64,000 nucleotides of DNA, from NCBI RefSeq assembly GCF_000013365.1, contig NC_007778.1, positions 1 through 64,000 on the forward strand, in the 5' to 3' direction. Positions 37,966 through 46,159 of the stretch are shown here, piece after piece. Below the pieces are notes generated by a model. The model did not search any database. It saw only the letters and a program-made list of their open reading frames with translations, and had not been told where the DNA came from. Numbering within the stretch: the stretch's first letter is position 1; every line of letters starts with the position of its first letter. Both the position numbers and the translations under genes were made by a program. Source of the stretch: Rhodopseudomonas palustris HaA2 (lineage in GTDB: Bacteria; Pseudomonadota; Alphaproteobacteria; Rhizobiales; Xanthobacteraceae).

Positions 37966-39186
37966 ATGAAGAGCCTGATTCAGGCCGCCACGGCGGCTGT
38001 TGCTGCGATTGTGCTCACTGCCGCCCCGGCTGCGGCACAGAAGAAATACGACACCGGCGCCACCGATACCGAGATCAAGATCGGCCAGACCGTGCCGTTC
38101 TCCGGTCCCGCCTCGGCCTATGCGGGCATCGGCAAGACCCAGGCGGCCTATATGCGGATGATCAACGATGCCGGCGGCATCAACGGCCGCAAGATCAACC
38201 TGATCCAGTACGACGACGCCTATTCGCCGCCGAAAGCGGTCGAGCAGGTGCGCAAGCTGGTCGAAAGCGACGAGGTGCTGCTGACCTTCCAGATCATCGG
38301 CACCCCGTCCAACGCCGCGGTGCAGAAATATCTCAACCAGAAGAAGGTGCCGCAACTGCTCGCGGCGACCGGCGCGACACGGTTCACCGATCCGAAGAAT
38401 TTCCCCTGGACGATGGGCTACAACCCGAACTACCAGACCGAGGGTCGGATCTACGCGCGCTACATCCTGAAGAACCACCCCGACGCCAAGATCGGCGTGC
38501 TGTTCCAGAACGACGATCTCGGCCGCGACTACGTCACCGGCCTGCGGGCCGGCCTCGGCGACAAGGCCGACAAGATGATCGTGGCGGAGACGTCCTATGA
38601 ACTCACCGACCCGACCGTCGACTCGCAGATCGTCAAGCTGAAATCCGCCGGCGCCACGCTGCTGTACGACGCATCGACGCCGCGCTTCGCCGCGCAGGCG
38701 ATCAAGAAAGTCGCCGATCTCGGCTGGAATCCGGTGCACATCCTCGACATCAACGCCAGCCCGGTGTCGGCGACGCTGAAGCCCGCCGGCCTCGACATCT
38801 CCAAGGGCATCATCAGCGTCAATTACGGCAAGGACCCCGCCGACCCGCAATGGGCCGACGACCCGGGCGTGAAGAAGTACTTCGCCTTCATGGACAAGTA
38901 CTATCCCGAGGGCGACAAGATGAACACCGTCAACAGCTACGGCTATTCCACCGCGGAGCTGCTGATCACCATCCTGAAGCAGTGCGGCGACAATCTCACC
39001 CGCGACAACATCATGAAGCAGGCCGCCAATCTGAAGAACGTCACGCTCGACCTGTCGCTGCCGGGCATGTCGATCAATACCTCGCCGACCGACTTCCGCG
39101 TCAACAAGCAGTTGCGGATGATGAAGTTCAACGGCGAGCGCTGGGAGCTGTTCGGCCCGATCATTGAGGACGACGCCGCGATGTGA
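37966..39186 (+). CDS. Branched-chain/aromatic-type ABC transporter substrate-binding protein
   Basis: A 406-residue periplasmic binding protein of the LivJ/LivK type. The signal peptide ends after about residue 24 (AAPAAA). The mature part begins QKKYDTGATDTEIKIG, followed by typical SGPASAYAGIGK and NDAGGINGRKI motifs. In Rhodopseudomonas such proteins often bind amino acids, aromatic or fatty acids. No permease or ATPase genes adjoin, so it must work with an unlinked transporter. A strong hairpin follows the stop. Confidence 0.92.
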   Translation: MKSLIQAATAAVAAIVLTAAPAAAQKKYDTGATDTEIKIGQTVPFSGPASAYAGIGKTQAAYMRMINDAGGINGRKINLIQYDDAYSPPKAVEQVRKLVESDEVLLTFQIIGTPSNAAVQKYLNQKKVPQLLAATGATRFTDPKNFPWTMGYNPNYQTEGRIYARYILKNHPDAKIGVLFQNDDLGRDYVTGLRAGLGDKADKMIVAETSYELTDPTVDSQIVKLKSAGATLLYDASTPRFAAQAIKKVADLGWNPVHILDINASPVSATLKPAGLDISKGIISVNYGKDPADPQWADDPGVKKYFAFMDKYYPEGDKMNTVNSYGYSTAELLITILKQCGDNLTRDNIMKQAANLKNVTLDLSLPGMSINTSPTDFRVNKQLRMMKFNGERWELFGPIIEDDAAM

Positions 39187-39490
39187 GCCGGCGCGAATTC
39201 CGCACGAAGAAATCCCGGGCGCGGCGTCGCAGCCGATGCGCGCCGCAGCCCGGGACCGCCACGCGGAGTTCCGGCCGCGACCCGGTCGGATCCTCGCAAG
39301 AGCGCGTAGAACTACGCACAACTAATCGGTAACCCAATCATTGATCTTGATCGTTGGTTCAAGTGGAGCTCTCCACGCGCAGAGCAAAACGTGACAGACA
39401 GCTGCGCTCGAATCGTCGTCGAATGAGTTCTCAGCAGACATGCTGGATGTGGACGACTTCGGGAGCGCCGCGGCGCGCGGCGAAATCACG
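39187..39490. other. Gap between the binding-protein gene and the next small gene
   Basis: A strong hairpin (TCCCGGGC-GCGGCG paired with CGCCGC-a-GCCCGGGA, 39213-39255) lies about 25 bases after the stop, without a T-run. The rest is lower in GC around 39320-39370 and may hold a promoter. No gene was seen. Confidence 0.5.
39213..39255 (+). terminator. Strong hairpin after the ABC binding-protein gene
   Basis: A stem of 8 plus 6 base pairs with a single-base bulge and a 14-base loop, without a downstream T-run. It may act as a rho-dependent terminator aid or stabilise the mRNA end. Confidence 0.5.
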
Positions 39491-39697
39491 ATGAGAGCAG
39501 AACCCAGTCGCTACTTTACCGTCGAACAGCTCGAGGAACTCGCGGTCGCCAAATACATCGAGGCGGCGCTGACGCCGGAGGGCGACGAGCGCGAGGAGCT
39601 GCTGCAGGAAGCCAAGCGCTTCGCCAGCCGCGCCAAGATGAAGAGCTGGCTGATGGGCGAGATGGGAATCGCCCCGCCCCGGCGCGATTATCACTGA
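39491..39697 (+). CDS. Small protein of unknown function
   Basis: A 68-residue hydrophilic, helix-rich protein starting MRAEPSRYFTVEQLEELA, with a charged EGDEREELLQEAKRFASRA stretch, and ending RRDYH. The open frame extends to an ATG at 39440; the inner ATG is preferred because the extension is not helix-like. No domain is recognised. The charge pattern and even helical content support coding. Confidence 0.6.
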   Translation: MRAEPSRYFTVEQLEELAVAKYIEAALTPEGDEREELLQEAKRFASRAKMKSWLMGEMGIAPPRRDYH

Positions 39698-39740
39698 GGC
39701 GCGCCGGCCGTCGCTGTCGCAGGCTCGTCCCCCGGCAAGC

Positions 39741-39992
39741 TCAGCCCTCGGAACCGACGCTGACCTCGCGCTGCAGCCGGTCCATCGCGATCATCACCGC
39801 GGCGCCGGCGAATTCGCGGCTGGCCTGGCCGGGGTCGACCGAGGCCACTTTCCAATTGGCGCCGTTGCTGTCGTCGTCGGGCGGACACGGGCAGATCCGG
39901 ATCGCCTCGACCTTGTCGCAATGGCGCTGCTGGCGGACGTCTTGCAGCAGCAGGATTTCGATCTCCTCGGCGGTCTTCAGTACCCGGCTCAT
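39741..39992 (-). CDS. Small protein of unknown function
   Basis: An 83-residue protein starting MSRVLKTAEEIEILLLQDVR, with a central PCPPDDDSNGANWKVASVDP segment containing two Cys (CPC) and a C-terminal helix FAGAAVMIAMDRLQREV. GAGAG precedes the ATG by about 8 bases. No family is recognised. It is convergent with the preceding small gene and divergent from the PBP1A gene. Confidence 0.65.
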   Translation of the reverse strand: MSRVLKTAEEIEILLLQDVRQQRHCDKVEAIRICPCPPDDDSNGANWKVASVDPGQASREFAGAAVMIAMDRLQREVSVGSEG

Positions 39993-40186
39993 CAGTCGCT
40001 CTCGTCGTGGCTCGCTGGCGGCGATCTATCGCAGGCCGCAGGAAACGACGCTTGAGATGCCTCAAGCGGGCCCGTCGAACTGTCGACGACTTCGCCGGAA
40101 CCTTGGAACCCGACCTTAACCATCGCTTTACCGGGCCTTAAACCCACTCCGTTACGGTCCCGCATCGGTCGGCGTGGGCGTTGCGA

Positions 40187-42394
40187 ATGGCGGTGGGCAA
40201 GAAGAAAGCCGGCGAACGGCGGGAGCCGAAATTCGGCTTGGCCGACTCGCTGTCCGGCCTGCGCCTCAACCCGCAGGACCGGATCAGCGTGGCCGACGAC
40301 GACCGGCCGAAAAAGCCCAGAGCTGCCAAAGCGCAACCCGCCAGATCCTCGGGCGGCGGCGGGTCGCGCAAGCCGCGCGGAAAATCCCGCAGCAAAGGCG
40401 GACTGCGCCGCCTCGTCACCCGCACCGTGTACTGGACCGCCGTCGCCGGCATCTGGGCGGTGCTGGCGGTGGTCGGGCTGATGGTCTGGGTCGGCGCGCA
40501 TCTGCCGCCGATCCAGTCGCTGGAAATTCCGAAGCGACCGCCGACCATTACCATCGTCGCCGCCGATGGCAGTCAGCTCGCGGTGCGCGGCGAGATGGCC
40601 GGCACCAATGTGGCGCTGAAGGAATTGCCGCCTTATCTGCCGAAGGCTTTCATCGCCATCGAGGACCGGCGCTTCTATCAGCATTTCGGCGTCGATCCGA
40701 TCGGCATCGGCCGCGCCGCGATCGCCAATGTGCTGCATCGCGGCGTGTCGCAGGGCGGCTCGACGCTCACCCAGCAGCTCGCCAAGAACCTGTTCCTGAC
40801 CCAGGACCGCACCCTGATGCGCAAGCTGCAGGAGGTCGAACTGGCGCTGTGGCTGGAGCGCAAGCATTCCAAGGCGGAGATTCTCGAACTGTATCTCAAC
40901 CGGGTGTATTTCGGCTCCGGCGCCTACGGCATCGAGGCGGCGTCGCAGAAATATTTCGGCAAGTCGGCCAAGGACGTCACCCTGGTCGAGGCGGCGATGC
41001 TCGCCGGCCTGGTCAAATCGCCGTCGCGGCTGGCGCCGAACCGCAATCCGGAGGGCGCCGAGAAGCGCGCCCAGCTGGTGCTCGCCGCAATGGCCGACGC
41101 CGATTTCATCACCGACAAGCAGGCCCGCACCGCGATCGCCAACCCGGTCTACACCGTCAAGCCGACCGGCGCCGGCACCATCAACTACGTCGCCGACTGG
41201 ATCGGCGAGGTGCTCGACGACCTGGTCGGACAGATCGATCAGTCGATCGTGGTGGAGACCTCGATCGATCCGAAGCTGCAGGCGGAAGCCGAAGCCGCGA
41301 TCATCGACGAACTCGCCGCCAAGAGCGTCAAGTTCAAGGTCTCGCAAGGCGCGCTGGTGGCGATGACGCCGGACGGCGCGGTGCGGGCGATGATCGGCGG
41401 CCGCAACTACGCCGAGAGCCAGTTCAACCGCGCCGTCACCGCCAAGCGGCAGCCGGGCTCGGCATTCAAGCCGTTCGTGTATCTCACGGCGATCGAGGCC
41501 GGGCTGACGCCGGAGACGATCCGGCAGGACGCGCCGCTCGACGTCAAGGGCTGGCGGCCGGAGAATTACACCCATGAGTACTTCGGCTCGGTGACGCTGA
41601 CCCAGGCGCTGTCGATGTCGCTCAACACCGTGGCGGTGCGGCTCGGGCTCGAGGTCGGGCCGAAGAACGTGGTGCGCACCGCGCACCGGCTCGGCATCGC
41701 CTCCAAGCTCGAGGCCAACGCCTCGATCGCGCTCGGCACCTCGGAAGTGTCGGTGCTGGAGCTGGTCGGCGCCTATGCGCCTTTCGCCAATGGCGGGCTG
41801 GCGGCGTCGCCGCATGTCGTCGACCGGATCCGCACCGCGAGCGGCAACAAGCTGCTGTATGCCCGGCCGAACGATCCGCCGAACCGCGTCGTCGATGCCC
41901 GTGCGGTGGCGATGATGAACACCATGATGCGGGAGACGCTGCAGTCCGGCACCGCGAAGAAGGCCGACGTTCCGGGCTGGACCGCCGCCGGCAAGACCGG
42001 CACCAGCCAGGATTTCCGCGACGCCTGGTTCATCGGCTACACCGGGACGCTGGTCACCGGCGTCTGGCTCGGCAATGACGACAATTCGCCGACCCGGAAG
42101 GCGACCGGCGGCGGCCTGCCGGTCGACGTCTGGACCCGCTTCATGCGCGAGGCGCTGAAAGGCACCGCGCCGCAGCCGCTACCCGGCGGCGGCTGGAGCG
42201 GCGGCCCGCTGGTCGCAGGCAGCCCCTCCGCCGGCGGCACCATCGCGCAGGCCGGCCCGCGCGGCGAAACCCAGATCGTCAACATCCCTGCGGCTTCCGG
42301 CGCCGCTCGCCCGCAGCCCGCCCGCGCCAATGTCCGCCCCGAAGCCGACAGCGGCCTCGACGGCTGGCTGATGGACCGGCTGTTCGGGCGATAG
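40187..42394 (+). CDS. mrcA: Class A penicillin-binding protein (PBP1A type)
   Basis: A 735-residue bifunctional peptidoglycan synthase. A basic, Pro/Gly-rich cytoplasmic tail of about 78 residues precedes a membrane helix (81-104). The glycosyltransferase domain has AFIAIEDRRFYQHFGVD (catalytic Glu near 158) and GGSTLTQQLAKNLF. The transpeptidase domain has SAFK (Ser near 423), the SLN motif SMSLNTVAV, and KTGTS near 602. The ATG at 40187 was chosen; the frame also has a TTG two codons earlier. The long basic tail may bind division or elongation partners. Confidence 0.93.
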   Translation: MAVGKKKAGERREPKFGLADSLSGLRLNPQDRISVADDDRPKKPRAAKAQPARSSGGGGSRKPRGKSRSKGGLRRLVTRTVYWTAVAGIWAVLAVVGLMVWVGAHLPPIQSLEIPKRPPTITIVAADGSQLAVRGEMAGTNVALKELPPYLPKAFIAIEDRRFYQHFGVDPIGIGRAAIANVLHRGVSQGGSTLTQQLAKNLFLTQDRTLMRKLQEVELALWLERKHSKAEILELYLNRVYFGSGAYGIEAASQKYFGKSAKDVTLVEAAMLAGLVKSPSRLAPNRNPEGAEKRAQLVLAAMADADFITDKQARTAIANPVYTVKPTGAGTINYVADWIGEVLDDLVGQIDQSIVVETSIDPKLQAEAEAAIIDELAAKSVKFKVSQGALVAMTPDGAVRAMIGGRNYAESQFNRAVTAKRQPGSAFKPFVYLTAIEAGLTPETIRQDAPLDVKGWRPENYTHEYFGSVTLTQALSMSLNTVAVRLGLEVGPKNVVRTAHRLGIASKLEANASIALGTSEVSVLELVGAYAPFANGGLAASPHVVDRIRTASGNKLLYARPNDPPNRVVDARAVAMMNTMMRETLQSGTAKKADVPGWTAAGKTGTSQDFRDAWFIGYTGTLVTGVWLGNDDNSPTRKATGGGLPVDVWTRFMREALKGTAPQPLPGGGWSGGPLVAGSPSAGGTIAQAGPRGETQIVNIPAASGAARPQPARANVRPEADSGLDGWLMDRLFGR

Positions 42395-42427
42395 CGTTCG
42401 CCCGCAATGAGGGCCGTGCTCGCATCG

Positions 42428-42496
42428 CCCCCACCCTCACCCTGATGTCGAGGATTGCGGCGGCGCTCTCTTTACCCTCCCCTGGAGGGGGAGGGT
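42428..42496. repeat. Degenerate GAGAGGG palindrome
   Basis: A decayed tail CCCCCACCCTCACC (from 42428) and a hairpin ACCCTCCCC-tgga-GGGGAGGGT (42474-42496) resemble the short-form repeat. It is the only unpaired copy seen. Confidence 0.5.
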
Positions 42497-42524
42497 TGAT
42501 GCTCGCGGCGACCGCGTTCGGGCC

Positions 42525-42956
42525 TCAGCCCCGCGTCGCCTGCCAGACGCCGCGGCAGCGGTCGCCCTGGATCAGGCCGCTCCAGATCCCGGTGCCCGAA
42601 TTGCCCGACAGACGGCCGCGGCCATTGGCGACCGAAGCGCCGACCGACAGCCGGACCGCGACATTGCCGCCCCCGGTGATGCCGCCCGTGACCTTGCCGC
42701 CGCCGGCCGAGGCGACGCGGCGGCCCTGCACGGCGAACGGCGCGCTGTAGGTCGGGCTGCAATTGCCGGCCCGGGTGGCGAACACCACGTTCCAGGTGCC
42801 GTCGAAATGCCCGACGGAAGCGCGCCGCTTCGCCGCCTCGGCGTCGCCGGACACGGCCACGAGTGCCAGAGCCAGGACGGCTGCGGCGGCCAACAGGCCG
42901 GTCCGAGCAATGCCGCGGTTGGGCGGTCCGGAATGAGAGCAGGCTGAGGACGTCAT
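42525..42956 (-). CDS. Small secreted protein of unknown function
   Basis: A 143-residue exported protein. The signal peptide has a hydrophobic core (GLLAAAAVLALALVAVSG) and likely cleavage near AEA. The mature part has GHFDGTWNVVFATRAGNCS, PFAVQGRRVASAGGG and GNVAVRLSVGASVANGRGRL, a Gly-rich beta pattern with two Cys (GNCSP and GDRCRG). GGAG sits 7 bases before the ATG at 42956. No enzyme motif is recognised. The beta-strand repetition suggests an adhesive or structural periplasmic protein. Confidence 0.75.
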   Translation of the reverse strand: MTSSACSHSGPPNRGIARTGLLAAAAVLALALVAVSGDAEAAKRRASVGHFDGTWNVVFATRAGNCSPTYSAPFAVQGRRVASAGGGKVTGGITGGGNVAVRLSVGASVANGRGRLSGNSGTGIWSGLIQGDRCRGVWQATRG

Positions 42957-43355
42957 GATCATCTCCGAAGCTGAACCTACGACCGGCCGGTACCGACCTT
43001 GCCGGCCGCGGCGCGGATGCTGCGATCCTGCGCCTGCCGATAAGAGGTGTCGACGCAAACTGTCTACGGATGATGCGACGTGGCGATGCGCCGAAAGGTT
43101 CGGCTGCGCGCCGCAATTTCCGCCGCCGAGCCGAGCGCGCCGGCACGCGATCGCCGGCGTTATGCGTTGCCAATCCGGCCGCGCTCTGCCATAAGCGCAA
43201 CCTTCGTCGCCCGGCTGATCAAGGGCTGCCGTGGCGATGAGCCTGCCGGTTTTTCTCGCGAGAGAATAAATCGAGCAACTTCAACGCTCTAACGAGCATT
43301 TTGAGCCTGCGCAGCGCCTCACCGGCGCGTTTTGCGCGTGGCATAGGAGAGCCAA
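42957..43355. other. Gap upstream of rpmI
   Basis: About 400 bases separate the secreted protein from rpmI. Open frames on the + strand here have no family resemblance. The last 80 bases are the likely rpmI leader, with an AT-rich patch around 43260-43300 that may hold the promoter and a hairpin at 43314-43333. infC is not next to rpmI in this window. Confidence 0.5.
43314..43333 (+). promoter_or_regulatory. Leader hairpin before rpmI, possible attenuator
   Basis: GCGCC-tcacc-GGCGC followed by GTTTT lies about 25 bases before the rpmI ATG. Ribosomal protein L20 often controls this operon through leader RNA structure; this short stem could be part of such control, but it is small. Confidence 0.3.
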
Positions 43356-43556
43356 ATGCCCAAGCTGAAGACCAAATCGGGCGCCAAAAAGCGCTTCAAA
43401 GTCACCGCCACCGGCAAGGTGATGTCCGCCCAGCGCGGCAAGCGCCACGGCATGATCAAGCGCACCAAGAAGCAGATCCGTCAGCTTCGCGGCACCCGCG
43501 TGATCTTCAAGACCGACGGCGACAACATCAAGAAGTATTTCTTGCCGAACGCCTGA
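43356..43556 (+). CDS. rpmI: 50S ribosomal protein L35
   Basis: A 66-residue, highly basic protein beginning [20 protein letters not shown], an unmistakable L35 sequence. AGGAGAG precedes the ATG. It is followed by rplT, and the two form the conserved L35-L20 operon. Confidence 0.98.
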
Positions 43557-43643
43557 CCGTTCACGCCGCGCCTCTGCGCGGCAGCCTCATCGGGCCGCGT
43601 CCGCGCGGCCAAGCAAACCAATTTCAGATGAAGGAGATCAGTC

Positions 43644-44003
43644 ATGGCTCGCGTCAAACGCGGTGTGACGGCTCACGCCAAGCATAAGAAAGTCTACAAG
43701 GCCGCCAAGGGTTTCCGCGGCCGCCGCAAGAACACCATCCGCGCCGCCAAGGCCGCGGTCGACAAGGCCGGCCAATACGCCTTCCGCGACCGCAAGCGCA
43801 AGAAGCGGACGTTCCGCGCGCTGTGGATCCAGCGCATCAACGCCGCGGTGCGCCCGTTCGGCATGACCTACAGCGTGTTCATCAACGGCCTGTCGAAGTC
43901 CGGCATCGTCGTCGACCGCAAGGTGCTGTCGGACCTCGCCATCACCGAACCGGCAGCGTTCCAGGCGATCGCCGAGAAGGCCAAGGCCGCGCTCGCGGCC
44001 TGA
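43644..44003 (+). CDS. rplT: 50S ribosomal protein L20
   Basis: A 119-residue basic protein with [19 protein letters not shown] and the typical [16 protein letters not shown] and [20 protein letters not shown] segments. L20 is an early 50S assembly protein that can also repress its own operon. AAGGAG precedes the ATG. A palindromic element then separates it from pheS. Confidence 0.98.
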   Translation: MARVKRGVTAHAKHKKVYKAAKGFRGRRKNTIRAAKAAVDKAGQYAFRDRKRKKRTFRALWIQRINAAVRPFGMTYSVFINGLSKSGIVVDRKVLSDLAITEPAAFQAIAEKAKAALAA

Positions 44004-44057
44004 GGTCGTCTCACAACAGGCGTCCCCGGTCGCGCCTGTCTGTGCACGCAGTGAATT

Positions 44058-44147
44058 CGTCATGGCCGGGCTCGTCCCGGCCATCCACGTCTTTTCTGTT
44101 GGCCACGCCGCAAGGCGTGGATGCCCGGGACAAGCCCGGGCATGACG
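44058..44147. repeat. Double-hairpin CGTCAT/ATGACG element, copy D
   Basis: The left arm is ATGGCCGGG-ctcgt-CCCGGCCAT and the right arm ATGCCCGGG-acaag-CCCGGGCAT, with ATCCACG and CGTGGAT inside. The arm sequences are swapped relative to copy A at 20557-20645. It lies between rplT and pheS. Confidence 0.85.
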
Positions 44148-44183
44148 GACGAGAGGCCGGTTCTGCATCCGAGAAGGATCGCC

Positions 44184-45266
44184 ATGACCGACCTTTCGAC
44201 TCTGCAATCTCAAATCCTCTCCGACATCGCCGCGGCCTCCGACGAGGCCGCGCTGGAAGCGGTGCGCGTCGCCGCGCTCGGCAAGAAGGGCTCCGTCTCG
44301 GCGCTGCTCGCCACGCTCGGCAAGATGGACCCCGAGCAGCGCAAGACCGAGGGCGCGGCGATCAATCTCGCCAAGGATGCGGTGACGCAGGCGCTGGCCG
44401 CGCGGCGCGACGTGCTGAAGGCCGCCGCGCTCGACGCCAAGCTCGCCGCCGAGACCATCGACGTCACCCTGCCGCTGCGTGAACCGCTCGCCGAAGCCGG
44501 CCGGATTCATCCGCTCAGCCAGGTCTGGGACGAACTCACCGCGATCTTCGCCGACATGGGTTTCGCCATCGCCGAAGGTCCGGACATCGAGACCGACGAC
44601 TACAACTTCACCAAGCTGAACTTCCCCGAGGGCCATCCGGCCCGCGAGATGCACGACACCTTCTACTTCAACCCGAAGGACGACGGCTCGCGCCTGCTGC
44701 TGCGCACCCACACCTCGCCGGTGCAGGTCCGCACCATGCTGAGCCAGAAGCCGCCGATCCGCGTGATCTGTCCGGGCCGCACCTATCGCAGCGACTCTGA
44801 CCAGACCCACACGCCGATGTTCCATCAGGTCGAGGGTCTCGTCATCGACAAGGGCAGCCACCTCGGTCATCTGAAGTGGATCCTGCACGAATTCTGCAAG
44901 GCGTTCTTCGAGGTCGACAACGTCAATATGCGGTTCCGGCCGTCGTTCTTCCCGTTCACCGAGCCGTCGCTGGAAGTCGACATCCAGTGCCGCCGCGGCA
45001 AGGACGAGATCCGCTTCGGCGAGGGCGAGGACTGGCTGGAGATTCTCGGCTGCGGCATGGTGCACCCCAACGTGCTCACCGCCTGCGGCCTCGATCCCGA
45101 CGTCTATCAGGGCTTCGCCTGGGGCATGGGCATCGACCGCATCGCGATGCTGAAATACGGCATGAGCGATCTGCGGCAATTGTTCGAAGCCGATTCGCGC
45201 TGGCTGAATCATTACGGCTTCAAGCCGCTGGATATCCCGACGCTGGCGGGCGGATTGAGTTCGTGA
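44184..45266 (+). CDS. pheS: Phenylalanine-tRNA ligase alpha subunit
   Basis: Charges tRNA-Phe as an alpha2-beta2 complex with PheT. The 360-residue protein has the N-terminal coiled coil, the class II motif region MHDTFYFNP and [20 protein letters not shown], and the C-terminal [10 protein letters not shown] and GLGMDRL-like [13 protein letters not shown]. It starts at the ATG at 44184. It is normally followed directly by pheT; here 893 bases with a DUF559 unit intervene. Confidence 0.97.
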   Translation: MTDLSTLQSQILSDIAAASDEAALEAVRVAALGKKGSVSALLATLGKMDPEQRKTEGAAINLAKDAVTQALAARRDVLKAAALDAKLAAETIDVTLPLREPLAEAGRIHPLSQVWDELTAIFADMGFAIAEGPDIETDDYNFTKLNFPEGHPAREMHDTFYFNPKDDGSRLLLRTHTSPVQVRTMLSQKPPIRVICPGRTYRSDSDQTHTPMFHQVEGLVIDKGSHLGHLKWILHEFCKAFFEVDNVNMRFRPSFFPFTEPSLEVDIQCRRGKDEIRFGEGEDWLEILGCGMVHPNVLTACGLDPDVYQGFAWGMGIDRIAMLKYGMSDLRQLFEADSRWLNHYGFKPLDIPTLAGGLSS

Positions 45267-45325
45267 GCTTGGTACTCGCAGGCGCTGTCTGTGTTGTGCT
45301 GGACGTGGAGGCTGCGACAAGCGTC

Positions 45326-45363
45326 GCCCTCACCCCAGCCCTCTCCCGCAAGCGGGAGAGGGG
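45326..45363 (-). repeat. GAGAGGG palindrome, short form (tail-then-hairpin)
   Basis: Tail GCCCTCACCCC, then CCCTCTCCCGC-aa-GCGGGAGAGGG. First of four copies between pheS and pheT, paired with 45469-45505. Confidence 0.9.
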
Positions 45364-45468
45364 GCAGGCCGCGGCTGTCGGGATTGATCGCCTGAACGCA
45401 GGCGCTGTCAGTTGAGAAAGATTTGTAGTTGAGATGATTCAAAGCCCTGCAACACCGCACGACGCGCT

Positions 45469-45505
45469 CCCTCTCCCGCTTGCGGGAGAGGGTCGGGGTG
45501 AGGGC
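45469..45505 (+). repeat. GAGAGGG palindrome, short form (hairpin-then-tail)
   Basis: CCCTCTCCCGC-tt-GCGGGAGAGGG with tail GGGGTGAGGGC, facing the DUF559 gene from the left. It occupies the same position as the left repeat of the dnaN-recF unit. Confidence 0.9.
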
Positions 45506-45526
45506 GACACGGGGACGGAGCTTGCG

Positions 45527-46018
45527 ATGGACGATTCGAAGCAGCCGACCTGGAAAGTGTCGCCCAGCCTGCGCCGCCATGCGCGCGAGTTGCGGAAGAA
45601 GTCGACCGACGCCGAGCGGCTGATGTGGGGCGAGCTGCGCGACAAGCGCCTCGGTGGGTTTTCGTTCAAGCGCCAGGTGCCGATCGGGCCGTTCATCGCC
45701 GACTTTGCCTGCCATTCGGTGAAGCTGGTGGTCGAGATCGACGGCGGTCAGCATTTTGCGGACGCTGCCGAGCGCGCTGACGCGGCCCGCACGGCGGCGA
45801 TCGAGGCGCGCGGCTTTCGGGTGATTCGCTTTAGCAATGCCGACGTGATGAGTAATCGTGACGGGGTGTTGCAGAGCATCGCGACCGAGCTAGCGGCAAG
45901 GGCCCTCACCCCAACCCTCTCCCGCAAGCGGGAGAGGGAGCGCGCCGCGCGCGAGGCCAAGCAGCGACCTGACCAAACAACTTCAAAGCAGCGTCATTCA
46001 ACGGACGATGCGGACTAA
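45527..46018 (+). CDS. DUF559 family endonuclease-like protein with repeat-derived C-terminus
   Basis: A 163-residue product if started at the ATG at 45527 (MDDSKQPTWKVSPSLRRHAR); the frame is open from 45434, but that part reads through a repeat. The DUF559 core has KSTDAERLMWGELRDKRLGG, FKRQVPIGPFIADFAC and KLVVEIDGGQH, then ARGFRVIRFSNADVM. After the core, [13 protein letters not shown] is the translation of a palindromic repeat, followed by a polar tail. The core ends near residue 125, the usual family length, so the last 40 or so residues are probably an added extension. Confidence 0.82.
   Translation: MDDSKQPTWKVSPSLRRHARELRKKSTDAERLMWGELRDKRLGGFSFKRQVPIGPFIADFACHSVKLVVEIDGGQHFADAAERADAARTAAIEARGFRVIRFSNADVMSNRDGVLQSIATELAARALTPTLSRKRERERAAREAKQRPDQTTSKQRHSTDDAD
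45902..45938 (-). repeat. GAGAGGG palindrome, short form, inside the DUF559 frame
   Basis: GCCCTCACCCC tail then CCCTCTCCCGC-aa-GCGGGAGAGGG. It is translated as [13 protein letters not shown] in the DUF559 protein. Confidence 0.9.
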
Positions 46019-46057
46019 CAGCATGACACGCGCCCCCTCCATCCGGCACGACGCGCC

Positions 46058-46094
46058 CCCTCTCCCGCTTGCGGGAGAGGGTTGGGGTGAGGGC
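46058..46094 (+). repeat. GAGAGGG palindrome, short form (hairpin-then-tail)
   Basis: CCCTCTCCCGC-tt-GCGGGAGAGGG with tail GGGGTGAGGGC, about 65 bases before the pheT ATG. Paired with 45902-45938. Confidence 0.9.
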
Positions 46095-46159
46095 GATGCG
46101 GGTCGCAGTCCTTCATTTCAGCACGACACACGCACAGCGCCAGACGGAAGTCACACCCG

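Larger units (their letters stand above)
45469..45938 (+). mobile_element. Repeat-bracketed DUF559 unit between pheS and pheT
   Basis: An inward-facing repeat (45469-45505), a DUF559 gene (45527 onward) and an inverted repeat (45902-45938) reproduce the layout of the dnaN-recF unit. Here the right repeat falls inside the reading frame and supplies part of the C-terminus. Outer copies at 45326-45363 and 46058-46094 extend the cluster to about 770 bases. Mobility is inferred from the repeated structure in two unrelated operons. Confidence 0.6.
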
